This document shows positions 6,016 to 12,578 of a DNA stretch of 28,029 bases, piece by piece. The DNA comes from a virus, in the IMG/VR virus record IMGVR_UViG_3300025012_000251, positions 1-28,029 of that record. One strand, written 5' to 3'. The notes beneath the pieces were generated by a model. The model was not told where the DNA came from. It was given only the letters and a program-made list of their open reading frames with translations, and made no database searches. The translations under genes were made by a program, and so were the position numbers. Each line of letters starts with the position of its first letter. Within the stretch, counting starts at the first letter, position 1.

Positions 6016-6341
6016 CATCTAAGTTTAGCTGCTTCCTCATTAACAACCTTAGTCAAGGGATCAACCTCTAGTGCTTTGCCCTGAGCCAGGATAGTTTCAA
6101 TCCTACCCTGTATCCGATTCTTCTCGATCAATAGTTCATCCAAGCTCAAGTTATCAATGCTGGGGCTAGCTGCTGTCCATGCTGCAAAATTTGATGGCAC
6201 TGATTGGTTACTGGTAGTGACCCCTGACCAGTAAATATTATTCAGAGCCTGCTGCGTCTGCGTCTGTGTAGCTACCTGCTCGTTGGTAGCAGACCCAACA
6301 AAGCCAAAATTCTTCGCAAAATCACCTAGACTTGTCGCCAT
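6012..6341 (-). CDS. Unknown 109-residue protein, Gln/Thr-rich N-terminus
   Basis: The start at 6341 follows AAAGGAGG. The N-terminal half is rich in Thr, Gln, Ser and Ala (NEQVATQTQTQQALNN), like structural or low-complexity phage proteins. The second half has a predicted helical hairpin, SLDELLIEKNRIQGRIETIL. The tail VDPLTKVVNEEAAKLR resembles the tails of the two zinc-binding proteins encoded just upstream. This is the last gene of the - strand block, and its stop overlaps the convergent + strand nuclease gene. Function unknown. Confidence 0.65.
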   Translation of the reverse strand: MATSLGDFAKNFGFVGSATNEQVATQTQTQQALNNIYWSGVTTSNQSVPSNFAAWTAASPSIDNLSLDELLIEKNRIQGRIETILAQGKALEVDPLTKVVNEEAAKLRC

Positions 6342-6582
6342 TTGAAGCCTCCTTTAATTTTTCTGTTTCGTTTTCAACTGCTGATTGAACGTCATCGATA
6401 TTATTTTTCTTCTTCATAAGCAGAACAGACCGGACATGATACATAATCTTGAGACATCCTTTACAAAACAAGGCCACCTCTTTAGATGGTTTTTTTTCAC
6501 TGGTAAGGATAAGGCCACCCCGTGAAGCGCAGACCTTCGTGACTTCCTGACCAGAACGCCCGCAAAAGAAGCAGTCCTGCAT
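6322..6582 (-). CDS. Small CxxC zinc-binding protein A
   Basis: The frame is open from 6615, but the best start is ATG 6582, preceded by AAGGAGAG; it gives 86 residues starting MQDCFFCGR. CFFC near the N-terminus and CKGC about 30 residues later form a likely four-Cys zinc site (CxxC-x(n)-CxxC). The tail IDDVQSAVENETEKLK matches the tails of its neighbours. The 6609-6881 product has the same layout, so the two look like divergent paralogues. They may bind nucleic acid or protein; the role is unknown. Confidence 0.65.
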   Translation of the reverse strand: MQDCFFCGRSGQEVTKVCASRGGLILTSEKKPSKEVALFCKGCLKIMYHVRSVLLMKKKNNIDDVQSAVENETEKLKEASNGDKSR

Positions 6583-6608
6583 ACCGATCTCTCCTTGATC
6601 GTGATCCA

Positions 6609-6881
6609 TTACCATTTACCCTTCTTGATTTTAGATGCTTCGTTGTTGATTAGATCCACCAGCGATTGATCAATCGTATCCGGTGAGCTTAGTAAATTCT
6701 TACCAAACTTGGACTCGCGGTATAGCAGGCAGTCATCACACAAACCAGCCTTCTCAACCAAGTCGCGCTCAGTATCACCCTTCTGTCTCGTTGCGGTTAT
6801 CAAACGGACACCGCTGTTTATCTTAGCGCAGAGGAAGCATTGCCCTTCAACAAGAACACGCTCAAAGGTATTGCTCATATT
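6609..6881 (-). CDS. Small CxxC zinc-binding protein B
   Basis: The frame is open from 7031, but ATG 6881 (MSNTFERVLVEGQCFLC) is preferred: GAGGG lies upstream, and the earlier part only overlaps the HNH gene. The product has 90 residues, with CFLC, then GLCDDC about 30 residues later. Between them is a hydrophobic strand plus Arg/Lys, as in protein A. The tail is IDQSLVDLINNEASKIKKGKW. It is a likely paralogue of the gene at 6322-6582. The start overlaps the HNH gene by 20 bases. Confidence 0.65.
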   Translation of the reverse strand, partial: NMSNTFERVLVEGQCFLCAKINSGVRLITATRQKGDTERDLVEKAGLCDDCLLYRESKFGKNLLSSPDTIDQSLVDLINNEASKIKKGKW

Positions 6882-7137
6882 CCCTCGCTTCTTCTGCAGT
6901 GACGCTGTGTTCGTGCGGATTGCTGACATGATGCCGCTTACAGAGGCCGCAAGAATTGAAGATAGACTGGATGAACTTTGGGAACAGCCTTTGATTTGTT
7001 TTTGTGTTGTGGAGTTTGTGATGGATCTCATCGATAGGTCTCACGCAGTTCGGGTGCTTGCACAGGCCGAGCTGGGCTCTTCTTATCGCTTGCTTCACCT
7101 CTGGGTCGAATCCACATCTCGTGGGATTTGATTGCAT
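6862..7137 (-). CDS. HNH endonuclease-like protein
   Basis: The start is placed at ATG 7137 because GGAGGAAGG lies just before it; a longer frame begins at 7164. The 91-residue product has C26 and C31 (CKHPNC), then IDEIHH at about residues 35-40, and later C63-x2-C66 and RHH (68-70). This is the Cys-His scaffold of HNH nucleases: two zinc-binding pairs and a His-rich ββα active site. It overlaps the 170-residue gene by 110 bases and the next gene by 20. It may be a free-standing homing-type nuclease or a packaging/DNA-processing HNH. Confidence 0.75.
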   Translation of the reverse strand: MQSNPTRCGFDPEVKQAIRRAQLGLCKHPNCVRPIDEIHHKLHNTKTNQRLFPKFIQSIFNSCGLCKRHHVSNPHEHSVTAEEAREYEQYL

Positions 7138-7540
7138 CGAGCACCTTCCTCCGGTTTTTAGCATCCTGTTCTGGAATCCAGTCTTTGTAAATTCTGAGCC
7201 AGTGCAGGTTCCCTGAGTTTTCTGCTAGAACTTTATCACACTGTTCCCGGTAACTCACCACCTCGTCAAGACCCCCCACCTTTTTGTACATCTTTGCTTT
7301 ATCTTCCTTGTCCGAGTCCTTCCAGTCCGGTGTGTTCCGCAGCATATCAAAATCAAACAGCTTCTTAGGCTTAACTGGTTCCGGTAGGTAGCACAGCTTG
7401 TTGATTGATTCCAACGCTATGTATGCCAGCTCCTTGTTAAAGTCCGGACCAGACAACTTACCACGCATGTAATTAGACAACAGCTTCATGCAGGGCGCAT
7501 TCTCTGACCCGTTAAATATTTTCTTAAAGTCTAAAATCAT
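7028..7540 (-). CDS. Unknown 170-residue phage protein
   Basis: ATG 7540 follows GGAGGGGG and overlaps the previous stop as ATGA. The protein is soluble, mixed in charge and Trp-containing (NTPDWKDSDKEDKAKMY, LHWLRIYKDWIPEQD). It has two scattered cysteines but no paired motif and no catalytic signature. Its C-terminus is basic and Pro-rich. It lies directly downstream of the initiator and the small membrane protein and could belong to DNA metabolism, but nothing visible proves it. Function unknown. Confidence 0.7.
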   Translation of the reverse strand: MILDFKKIFNGSENAPCMKLLSNYMRGKLSGPDFNKELAYIALESINKLCYLPEPVKPKKLFDFDMLRNTPDWKDSDKEDKAKMYKKVGGLDEVVSYREQCDKVLAENSGNLHWLRIYKDWIPEQDAKNRRKVLDAIKSHEMWIRPRGEASDKKSPARPVQAPELRETYR

Positions 7541-7773
7541 AACCCCCTCCGTTCTAGCTCCGCTACCGCTTGCTCGAAAGAAATCTTCGCTTCGAGATAC
7601 TGGTCGAATAACCTGTAGTTTTCAGCCACCAGTTGCTCTATACGGGGCTGCAACTGTTTAACCGTATCAAGAGCGCCCTTAGATTCTGCCGCGCTTATAG
7701 CGTCATTGTGGAGGTCGTTTAAGTACCAAGCCCAAACACATAAAATCATTAACACCAAGCTAATTAATAACAT
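7537..7773 (-). CDS. Small membrane-anchored coiled-coil protein
   Basis: ATG 7773 follows GGAGGACTGAC. The 78-residue product has an N-terminal membrane segment, LLISLVLMILCVWAWYL, then a charged coiled-coil-like helix to the end (LQPRIEQLVAENYRLFDQYLE). A single N-terminal anchor with a helical extramembrane domain is seen in inner spanins, but this gene sits next to replication genes and no outer spanin lipobox was seen nearby. It could equally anchor replication to the membrane. Membrane location is well supported; the role is open. Confidence 0.75.
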   Translation of the reverse strand: MLLISLVLMILCVWAWYLNDLHNDAISAAESKGALDTVKQLQPRIEQLVAENYRLFDQYLEAKISFEQAVAELERRGL

Positions 7774-7774
7774 G

Positions 7775-8785
7775 TCAGTCCTCCAGAGCCCTTTCGAAGG
7801 CTTTTAATCCTGCGTTTTTGTTATCGTAAACCCCCTCTAACAACCGCACATAGTTACGATCGTTCTGGATGAACCAGTCGAACGTCGCCCGCCATGACTT
7901 ATCCGGCATCCTACCCATGCAAAACTTTGAATCCAAAATCTTGTCAATCGCTGCTGCCCAGTCCTTCTCAAACAATTCCTCCTTGAGCCTCTCACGCACT
8001 TTAGCCTGTCTCGATGCTGAGAAACAGAGCACCTTCGGTAAAGCTTTCGAGTTCCAGTAATTAAGTATATTACTGAGTGTATTAGTATGTTTATTACTAA
8101 AGCCACTACCCAGCTTTTGAAGAGAGTGAGTAAGAGGGTTAGGGGGAGTATGAGGGGGGAAGGGAGAGAGAGCGAGAGGGACTTTTACTTCCCCCAGAAG
8201 AGCTTGTTTGTGGGTCTCTAATGGGTTTTCGGCCAGCCTAAATAGCTGCTTTTCCAAGGCTTTAGGTTTGGTCTCGACGTGGGTGGGCCGCGTCGTTGTT
8301 GGGGGTAAAACTGTGGGTCTCATGTGTGGGTCAGACCCATGGGTCTCATGACCATTAGCTGATGCCATAGAACCGTTACCACGTATAGCTTTAGCGTAGG
8401 TCAGTTTGTGGGTCTCAGTTGTGGGTGAGACCCATGGGTCTTTAACGCCCTCAAGCGCTTTGATCTTTTGATACGAGCTCCAATTTATAATTGTGAGCAG
8501 AGACCCTTCTTTGTCTCCCTCGATATCCAAGATCTTATGCTTGTGGTGGAGACGTTTAAGAGCGTTCTTTACTGTCGATTCGGGCATCCCTAAGCCCTCA
8601 GCGATCTTCCGCCGTGCGAGTACAAGTTGACCAGGGATTAAGTCAATGAGTTGGTTCCGGAACAGAACCTTATTGCTCTCCTGATCGGGGGCTGTGACTA
8701 GCAGGTAGATGAACACACAAAGAGCGTTGCTGTCCCGCATCACGGAACTAGAGACAATCTTTCTGTGTAGAAGAATAGCGCTCAT
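7775..8785 (-). CDS. Phage replication initiator (lambda O-like / replisome organiser)
   Basis: The 336-residue product starts MSAILLHRKIV. Residues about 45-110 form a winged helix with PGQLVLARRKIAEGLGMPES and STVKNALKRL, then a wing ending SLLTIINWSSYQ. A long Pro/Thr/His-rich linker (about 115-230) follows. The C-terminal domain carries RQAKVRERLKEELFEKDW and SWRATFDWFIQNDRNYVRLLEGVYDN, typical of phage replication organisers that load the helicase. Layout and neighbours fit an O-like origin-binding protein. The linker DNA carries iteron-like repeats (8207-8443), as in lambda O. No good Shine-Dalgarno site lies at the usual distance before ATG 8785; the nearest is in the hairpin 8797-8870. 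Confidence 0.85.
   Translation of the reverse strand: MSAILLHRKIVSSSVMRDSNALCVFIYLLVTAPDQESNKVLFRNQLIDLIPGQLVLARRKIAEGLGMPESTVKNALKRLHHKHKILDIEGDKEGSLLTIINWSSYQKIKALEGVKDPWVSPTTETHKLTYAKAIRGNGSMASANGHETHGSDPHMRPTVLPPTTTRPTHVETKPKALEKQLFRLAENPLETHKQALLGEVKVPLALSPFPPHTPPNPLTHSLQKLGSGFSNKHTNTLSNILNYWNSKALPKVLCFSASRQAKVRERLKEELFEKDWAAAIDKILDSKFCMGRMPDKSWRATFDWFIQNDRNYVRLLEGVYDNKNAGLKAFERALED
8058..8100. other. AT-rich tract in the initiator gene (possible DNA unwinding element)
   Basis: Bases 8058-8100 have only about 8 G or C among 43, in a region otherwise richer in G+C. The tract lies inside the initiator gene, downstream of the repeats in its reading direction. With the polypurine tract (8117-8181) between it and the repeats, it has the layout of an unwinding region at a lambda-type origin. 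Its coding meaning is only the C-terminal linker. Confidence 0.55.
8117..8181 (+). other. Polypurine tract next to the iteron-like repeats
   Basis: The + strand from about 8117 to 8181 is almost all purine (G and A) with only scattered T and C; the coding strand is the pyrimidine strand. It encodes a Pro/Ser/Thr-rich linker. Such strand-asymmetric tracts occur next to the AT-rich part of some phage origins, including lambda. It may adopt unusual structure or simply reflect Pro/Ser codons. Confidence 0.5.
8207..8443. repeat. Iteron-like repeats, candidate replication origin
   Basis: The motif TGGGTCTCA occurs at 8314-8322, 8340-8348 and 8409-8417, and TGGGTCTC at 8211-8218. The exact 14-base palindrome AGACCCATGGGTCT occurs at 8333-8346 and 8428-8441. 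The two best modules (8312-8346 and 8407-8441) match at about 30 of 35 positions in the same order: TGTGGGTCTCA, two bases, TGTGGGT, then the palindrome. They are 95 bases apart, which is not a multiple of three, so they encode different peptides (VSPTTETHK against HETHGSDPH). They are therefore conserved as DNA. In lambda, initiator iterons lie in the same linker. Confidence 0.75.
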
Positions 8786-8796
8786 GTTTAAAAGGT

Positions 8797-8870
8797 GCTC
8801 TCCGGACGCTCCTGAGAGGGGAAATCAGGTCAAGGCCAAAAGGAGTTAAGGCGCCTGAGGTCCGGAGAGC
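8797..8870 (-). promoter_or_regulatory. Hairpin leader of the initiator gene
   Basis: A perfect 11-bp inverted repeat, GCTCTCCGGAC (8797-8807) with GTCCGGAGAGC (8860-8870), fills most of the 94-base gap between the DUF669 gene and the initiator gene. Read on the - strand, the only Shine-Dalgarno-like sequence before ATG 8785, GGAGAG, is inside the 3' arm and about 12 bases from the start. Folding of the mRNA would hide it, so initiator synthesis may be limited at translation. No T-run follows, so a terminator is unlikely. Confidence 0.6.
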
Positions 8871-8879
8871 GATCTTCGT

Positions 8880-9350
8880 TTACGGCCGCTTAACCCACGA
8901 AGGGACATCTTCGATGGATGCAGGATCAAACCCAGGATTCCCTTGCGCGGGAGCGTAGGGGTCCTTTGTGGTTGTTTTGTTCTTGGTCTTGCCGTTGTAG
9001 GTGTCAGTGAAAATATTCATATACACCTTCCGACCGACACATGCATCAAGGAGGTTCTTGAACTCCTGAGCGTCTGTATCGATTGGGGGTAGGCTAGACA
9101 CGTCAAACTGGAGAACCTGTCCCAGAAACGAAGATAGACGCCATAGCGCCGATTCTGTGAGGGTATGGTACTCCCTTAAAGATGCCCCCATATGTTCGGC
9201 GGGCGCATTAACTTCCGTTGACCACTCGACCTGCTCATTTGAAGAACCCTTTGATGCGATCTTTTTCCAGCTATTGATCGTCACAAGGTAAGCTCCATCT
9301 GGTAAAAGCGGGTGTTCCCCTTCTCCTGCTGCTTTGAAATTTGCTAACAT
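8880..9350 (-). CDS. DUF669-like phage DNA-metabolism protein
   Basis: ATG 9350 follows AAAGGAG. The 156-residue product has features of the DUF669 family: an N-terminal FKAAGEGEHPLLPDGAYL, a strand VEWSTEVNAP, then a helical section with LLDACVGRKVYMNIFTDTYNGK and a disordered Pro-rich tail DPYAPAQGNPGFDPASIEDV. DUF669 proteins in phages are encoded next to Sak4-type ATPases and are thought to act as single-strand DNA-binding partners. The adjacent ATPase gene here fits this. The exact activity is not shown by the sequence. Confidence 0.8.
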   Translation of the reverse strand: MLANFKAAGEGEHPLLPDGAYLVTINSWKKIASKGSSNEQVEWSTEVNAPAEHMGASLREYHTLTESALWRLSSFLGQVLQFDVSSLPPIDTDAQEFKNLLDACVGRKVYMNIFTDTYNGKTKNKTTTKDPYAPAQGNPGFDPASIEDVPSWVKRP

Positions 9351-9365
9351 CGTATTGCTCCTTTG

Positions 9366-10157
9366 TTATACGTCGTTGACAGTATCGCCCTTGATTAGTT
9401 GCAACTCACCAGAAGACAAGGGCTTGAATGGTTTAGCCTTCTGGTAACTGAACTTCCGAACCTTGTCAAAGATGAAACACAAGTCGGCCGGTTCAAACTT
9501 ATCCACACCCCGGTACTGGCTCTTAGCCAGGATGGTTGGGGTAGGTTCAAAACGGATATAGCGGTCCTCTGTCTTCTCGTACTTTTCAAGATGACCAACC
9601 ATATCCACGATTCCGCACAGCTCTGTTGCGAGGGATGGAAATACCTTCGGTACAGTACGGGTCTTGTCACCGTCCGCAGACTTCTCGATTGTGAACGGCA
9701 TCTCCCAGGCATTGAAGACTACATTTATTCCGACTTCGATCAGGTTCCTGAAATTGTACGTGTACTCGCGGAGTTTGGATGCGGCCTCGCCCTTGTCAAC
9801 CAACGTAGCAAAGTCCTTCTTCTTCATCTTCACAATCGCTAACACGAACCACTCCTGAAGCTCTGAGATGTTGTCGATGACAACGTACTTGAACGGGTGC
9901 TTCTCCGTCAGCAAGAACCGGTACAGCCCAGCAATCTTGTCGAGATCCCGATCCATCTCGAACACGGTGTGTCCGCTGCCAAGCAGTGCTCCGCGCCCGC
10001 ACTCAACGTTGATGATCAGGGTTTCCCCAACGGGCAGACGCTTAATGCAAGTCGTCTTCCCGGTCCCTGGATCAGCGTAGATGACAACCGCAATACCTCT
10101 GTCAACGGTGTCGCCGATAACCTTGAAGTCCTTACGTGGATCGTATGCGACGGCCAT
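9366..10157 (-). CDS. Sak4-like RecA-fold ATPase (phage nucleotide-binding protein)
   Basis: ATG 10157 follows GGAGGTC. The 263-residue product has a Walker A motif ADPGTGKT at residues 28-35 and a Walker B strand KYVVIDNI with D95. It is of the AAA_24/Sak4 type, a short RecA-fold ATPase found in many phages beside DUF669 or single-strand-binding genes. It assists single-strand annealing recombination. No lid domain or extra motifs are seen. The neighbours (DUF669 on one side, a Cas4/RecB-like nuclease further upstream) complete a typical phage recombination cassette. Its start touches the stop of the HNH gene (TAATG). Confidence 0.85.
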   Translation of the reverse strand: MAVAYDPRKDFKVIGDTVDRGIAVVIYADPGTGKTTCIKRLPVGETLIINVECGRGALLGSGHTVFEMDRDLDKIAGLYRFLLTEKHPFKYVVIDNISELQEWFVLAIVKMKKKDFATLVDKGEAASKLREYTYNFRNLIEVGINVVFNAWEMPFTIEKSADGDKTRTVPKVFPSLATELCGIVDMVGHLEKYEKTEDRYIRFEPTPTILAKSQYRGVDKFEPADLCFIFDKVRKFSYQKAKPFKPLSSGELQLIKGDTVNDV

Positions 10158-10624
10158 TAACGACCTCCTAGTGATTGCAAACGTATTCTTTTAACCGTCA
10201 TATGCGTCACTCCTATTCTTCTGCCGATCTCGCGCAAGGATAAGCCCCAAAGATCGTTAACCTTCTTCTGGTATTCGGGATTGTGCTTCAAGGACCACTC
10301 CTTTACATGATGGTTAACGTGACAGGCATTGCAAAGAGTCTCTAGATTGCTCGGATCATTGTTAGGTCTAGCGGACCCACGACCATTACCGTCCCTGTGA
10401 TGCAACGAAAGCCTCTTAGTGGAACCACACTGACACTTAGCGCCGATCAATTCCTCTCGTGGGGCGCCAAAGCGCTTTTTATCGATACATCTCCTGACGG
10501 AAGCCCTCGATTCCTCTAAATGAGTGGATCGGTAAGCCGATTGATAGGCTCTCTTACACGCCTTGCACTGACTCTCCCTGTCATAGAACTCGCCTTCTTT
10601 ACCACACCTAGAACATATTTTCAT
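10157..10624 (-). CDS. HNH homing-type endonuclease with C-terminal HTH
   Basis: ATG 10624 follows CGAGGTGG. The 155-residue product starts with two Cys pairs (C4/C7, C20/C23), a zinc ribbon. Then comes C64-x-C66, the HNH core LSLHHRDGN at residues 72-80, and a C-terminal C98-x2-C101 plus HH (105-106). Residues about 128-148 (LSLREIGRRIGVTHMTVKRI) form a clear helix-turn-helix, the usual DNA-specificity domain of these enzymes. Insertion between recombination genes, with a stop/start overlap to the next gene, suits a free-standing selfish nuclease. Target unknown. Confidence 0.85.
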   Translation of the reverse strand: MKICSRCGKEGEFYDRESQCKACKRAYQSAYRSTHLEESRASVRRCIDKKRFGAPREELIGAKCQCGSTKRLSLHHRDGNGRGSARPNNDPSNLETLCNACHVNHHVKEWSLKHNPEYQKKVNDLWGLSLREIGRRIGVTHMTVKRIRLQSLGGR

Positions 10625-10636
10625 TTTACCACCTCG

Positions 10637-10834
10637 TTAAGAGATGATACAATTACCTAGTGTTCCAAGCAATATAAAACTTATACTAAATTTACCAGCG
10701 CGATACCACTTCCTACTCTCAGCTATCACCTCGTTCATTTTCTCTTTAAGCTCTGTGATCGCAGTCACCACTTTTCCAAGTGTCTCCATGATGAGGTCTG
10801 TATCTGATTTCTTTTCTTCAACTTTCTCGCTCAT
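10637..10834 (-). CDS. Small membrane protein with coiled coil
   Basis: ATG 10834 follows AGGAGATGAG and overlaps the stop of the nuclease gene (ATGA). The 65-residue product has a charged N-terminal helix (MSEKVEEKKSDTDLIMETL, then KVVTAITELKEKMNEVI) and one hydrophobic segment near the C-terminus, ISFILLGTLG. It looks like a small membrane-tethered protein with a cytoplasmic helix. It could be holin- or anchor-like; there is no further evidence. Confidence 0.65.
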   Translation of the reverse strand: MSEKVEEKKSDTDLIMETLGKVVTAITELKEKMNEVIAESRKWYRAGKFSISFILLGTLGNCIIS

Positions 10835-11766
10835 AGCTCATCTCCTAGGGTTAGGGTGTTATCGTCAGGGAACTTCTGTCTCTTGTCGAACAGCCCATCG
10901 ACAATGATTGGGTCAAGCACTTCTTGAAAGCAGATCGATTTGTACGGACACTCTCGGCCGTACATGAAGCAGGCATCCGTAGAGCGTTGGAATGAATTTG
11001 TGTCCAGAGCGTTGTTCATGTCCGTGATGTCAGCAAGCAAGTCCTGCTCGAACAGATTTAGCTGGAGTTCTGATCTGTAGGAATAGTGCCTGTCATACAG
11101 TTTGCTCTGATTTGCGGGGTCTTTGTAGTAGTCGTAGTTTCGCTCACCGAACGTCGTCGCAGTTTCGTACTGGCCTTTGCGGAGCAAGGGCTTGCGGATC
11201 ATGTCGTAGAAGACACCGTGCACGCGCTGCTTAAGGATCTGTTGCATCGCCCAGATATAGCCAGTAGCCTGGTAAGACACGTCAGCTCGCCGTTTAAGCT
11301 CATTTAAATTCATCCCGGTGGTCTTGACCTCCCGGATCCAATACTTCCCCTGATCGAAGATTAGGCCATCTAAAACGCCAACCATATCGATTCCCGTATC
11401 CTTCACAGGGACTTTGAACTTCTGTTCAGGATAGATCTTGTTGAAGATTACAGAGGTGAACGGGTAATTCTCCCACATCCCGAGAGCAATGTACTTGCCG
11501 ACCGTTTGATCCTCTTCTTCGTTCATGGATTGAGACTCGCCAATAGCCTTATCGAAGTCCTTAATAATCTGAGCGTGGCAGGATTTGATATCGATGCCAC
11601 GGAAGTAGGATTCAAAGGCACCGTGTATGGATTTTCCGACAGAGACCGAAGCCCCTTCAGAGCGTTTAGGAACCAGACCGAGTTGATTTTTGAAGTAGTA
11701 TTTTTTCTTGCAGGACTTGAAAGTAGCGAGGGATGAGTAGCTGATCGTAGGCGTGTCTTGCGTCAT
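10831..11766 (-). CDS. PD-(D/E)XK nuclease, Cas4/RecB-like
   Basis: ATG 11766 follows GGGAGGTAATGA. The 311-residue product starts with SYSSLATFKSCKKKYYF, the N-terminal helix typical of RecB/Cas4-family nucleases. The core strands are IDMVGVLDGLIF (Asp) and WIREVKTT (Glu-x-Lys), followed by a QxxxY-like helix (SYQATGYIWAM). Near the C-terminus, residues CFMYGRECPYKSIC may form an iron-sulphur cluster together with C18, as in Cas4. It is likely a 5'-3' exonuclease or resectase working with the Sak4 and DUF669 proteins in recombination. The promoter candidate 11799-11826 lies just upstream. Confidence 0.85.
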   Translation of the reverse strand: MTQDTPTISYSSLATFKSCKKKYYFKNQLGLVPKRSEGASVSVGKSIHGAFESYFRGIDIKSCHAQIIKDFDKAIGESQSMNEEEDQTVGKYIALGMWENYPFTSVIFNKIYPEQKFKVPVKDTGIDMVGVLDGLIFDQGKYWIREVKTTGMNLNELKRRADVSYQATGYIWAMQQILKQRVHGVFYDMIRKPLLRKGQYETATTFGERNYDYYKDPANQSKLYDRHYSYRSELQLNLFEQDLLADITDMNNALDTNSFQRSTDACFMYGRECPYKSICFQEVLDPIIVDGLFDKRQKFPDDNTLTLGDEL

Positions 11767-11798
11767 TCATTACCTCCCTTTTTTGGCTGTGAGACGCA

Positions 11799-11826
11799 AT
11801 AATATCACGCTGTTTTTTTTTCGCAA
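11799..11826 (-). promoter_or_regulatory. Candidate sigma70-like promoter before the recombination genes
   Basis: Read on the - strand, TTGCGA (11826-11821) is followed by a 16-base spacer that begins with an A-tract, then TATTAT (11804-11799). This is a plausible -35/-10 pair in one of the few real gaps of the - strand block. It lies about 30 bases before ATG 11766. The A-tract favours bending. It would drive the nuclease-to-initiator operon. It is a pattern match only. Confidence 0.45.
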
Positions 11827-11847
11827 CAGGATTTTTAAAAATTATTT

Positions 11848-12306
11848 TCAGATCATGAACGGCAACAAAATAACGTAAGAACTCGCGATGCACGCATCCT
11901 CAAGCATCGTAGATTTATCGTCATGAATAAACTTAAAAGGGTTGAGAACACCGAATAAAATAGATCCAGATGTTGCGAGCAAAAGCTGAAGAGCGCCAAG
12001 CCACGGATGTCCGGCAAGGATTCCAACGATGAGACCCACCAGCCCGTAAGATGCACCACAAAGACCACGGAAAAGGATCTTCAAGCCAGCCCGATCATGC
12101 GTGTACTTAATTCCATATGAGAATCCGTTAGCGGCAGCGAGATACAACAGCGCTAGGAGCGCAACGAGATTCATCTGGAACAGCACGATGACGGCAGCGA
12201 GAACGGAAGGGCCAATCCAACGGCGCATAAACTTAGGGCCTTGACCACCAAGAAAATAACAGATCACGAACGGAACAATTAAAAGCAGAGATTTAAAAAG
12301 AGGCAT
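11848..12306 (-). CDS. Multi-span membrane protein, possible holin
   Basis: ATG 12306 follows GGAGA. The 152-residue product is strongly hydrophobic, with about four to five membrane segments: LLLIVPFVICYFLG, VLAAVIVLFQMNLVALLALLY, the region around GLVGLIVGILAG, LGALQLLLATSGSILFG and a C-terminal YVILLPFM. There are no catalytic motifs. Size and layout could fit a phage holin, or an unrelated inner-membrane protein. Together with the single-span proteins next to it, it might form a lysis cluster, but no endolysin is visible. The membrane call is sure; the role is open. Confidence 0.7.
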   Translation of the reverse strand: MPLFKSLLLIVPFVICYFLGGQGPKFMRRWIGPSVLAAVIVLFQMNLVALLALLYLAAANGFSYGIKYTHDRAGLKILFRGLCGASYGLVGLIVGILAGHPWLGALQLLLATSGSILFGVLNPFKFIHDDKSTMLEDACIASSYVILLPFMI

Positions 12307-12578
12307 GTTTTTCTCCTATCGTCTGAGCTGGTTGACACTTTACCGTTATTGGTTGAGATCGAGATCGGAGGCACGGGAGGTGTCGACTTCTTACTGTGAA
12401 AATGTTTCCAAATTCCAATACCGAGCCATATCACGCTGACCACAATCGTCAAAACAAGTATCTGATGGAAGGTTGTCGTGATAGCTTTTGCAGTATTCAA
12501 GCCATTAAAAAAACCACCAAAAAACTTTCTCCAACTCCACGCCTCGCCACCTTCAGGCAGTTCTGCAACTTCAGCCAT
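12279..12578 (-). CDS. Single-span membrane protein with Pro/Ser-rich tail
   Basis: ATG 12578 follows CAAGGAG. The 99-residue product has a soluble amphipathic N-terminus (SWRKFFGGFFNGLNTAK), then one membrane segment ILVLTIVVSVIWLGIGIW, then a basic, Pro/Ser-rich tail (HFHSKKSTPPVPPIS). It overlaps the next gene by 28 bases. It is likely part of the same membrane gene cluster, possibly lysis-related by position only. Confidence 0.7.
   Translation of the reverse strand: MAEVAELPEGGEAWSWRKFFGGFFNGLNTAKAITTTFHQILVLTIVVSVIWLGIGIWKHFHSKKSTPPVPPISISTNNGKVSTSSDDRRKTCLFLNLCF

Noticed and set aside
9399-9842. + strand ORFs opposite the Sak4-like gene
   Set aside because: They are antisense shadows of a clear Walker-motif ATPase, with no ribosome sites or motifs.
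11781-11826. T-run after 11812 as a + strand terminator
   Set aside because: Only a 4-bp stem precedes it and no + strand gene ends there. It is better read as the A-tract of a - strand promoter candidate.
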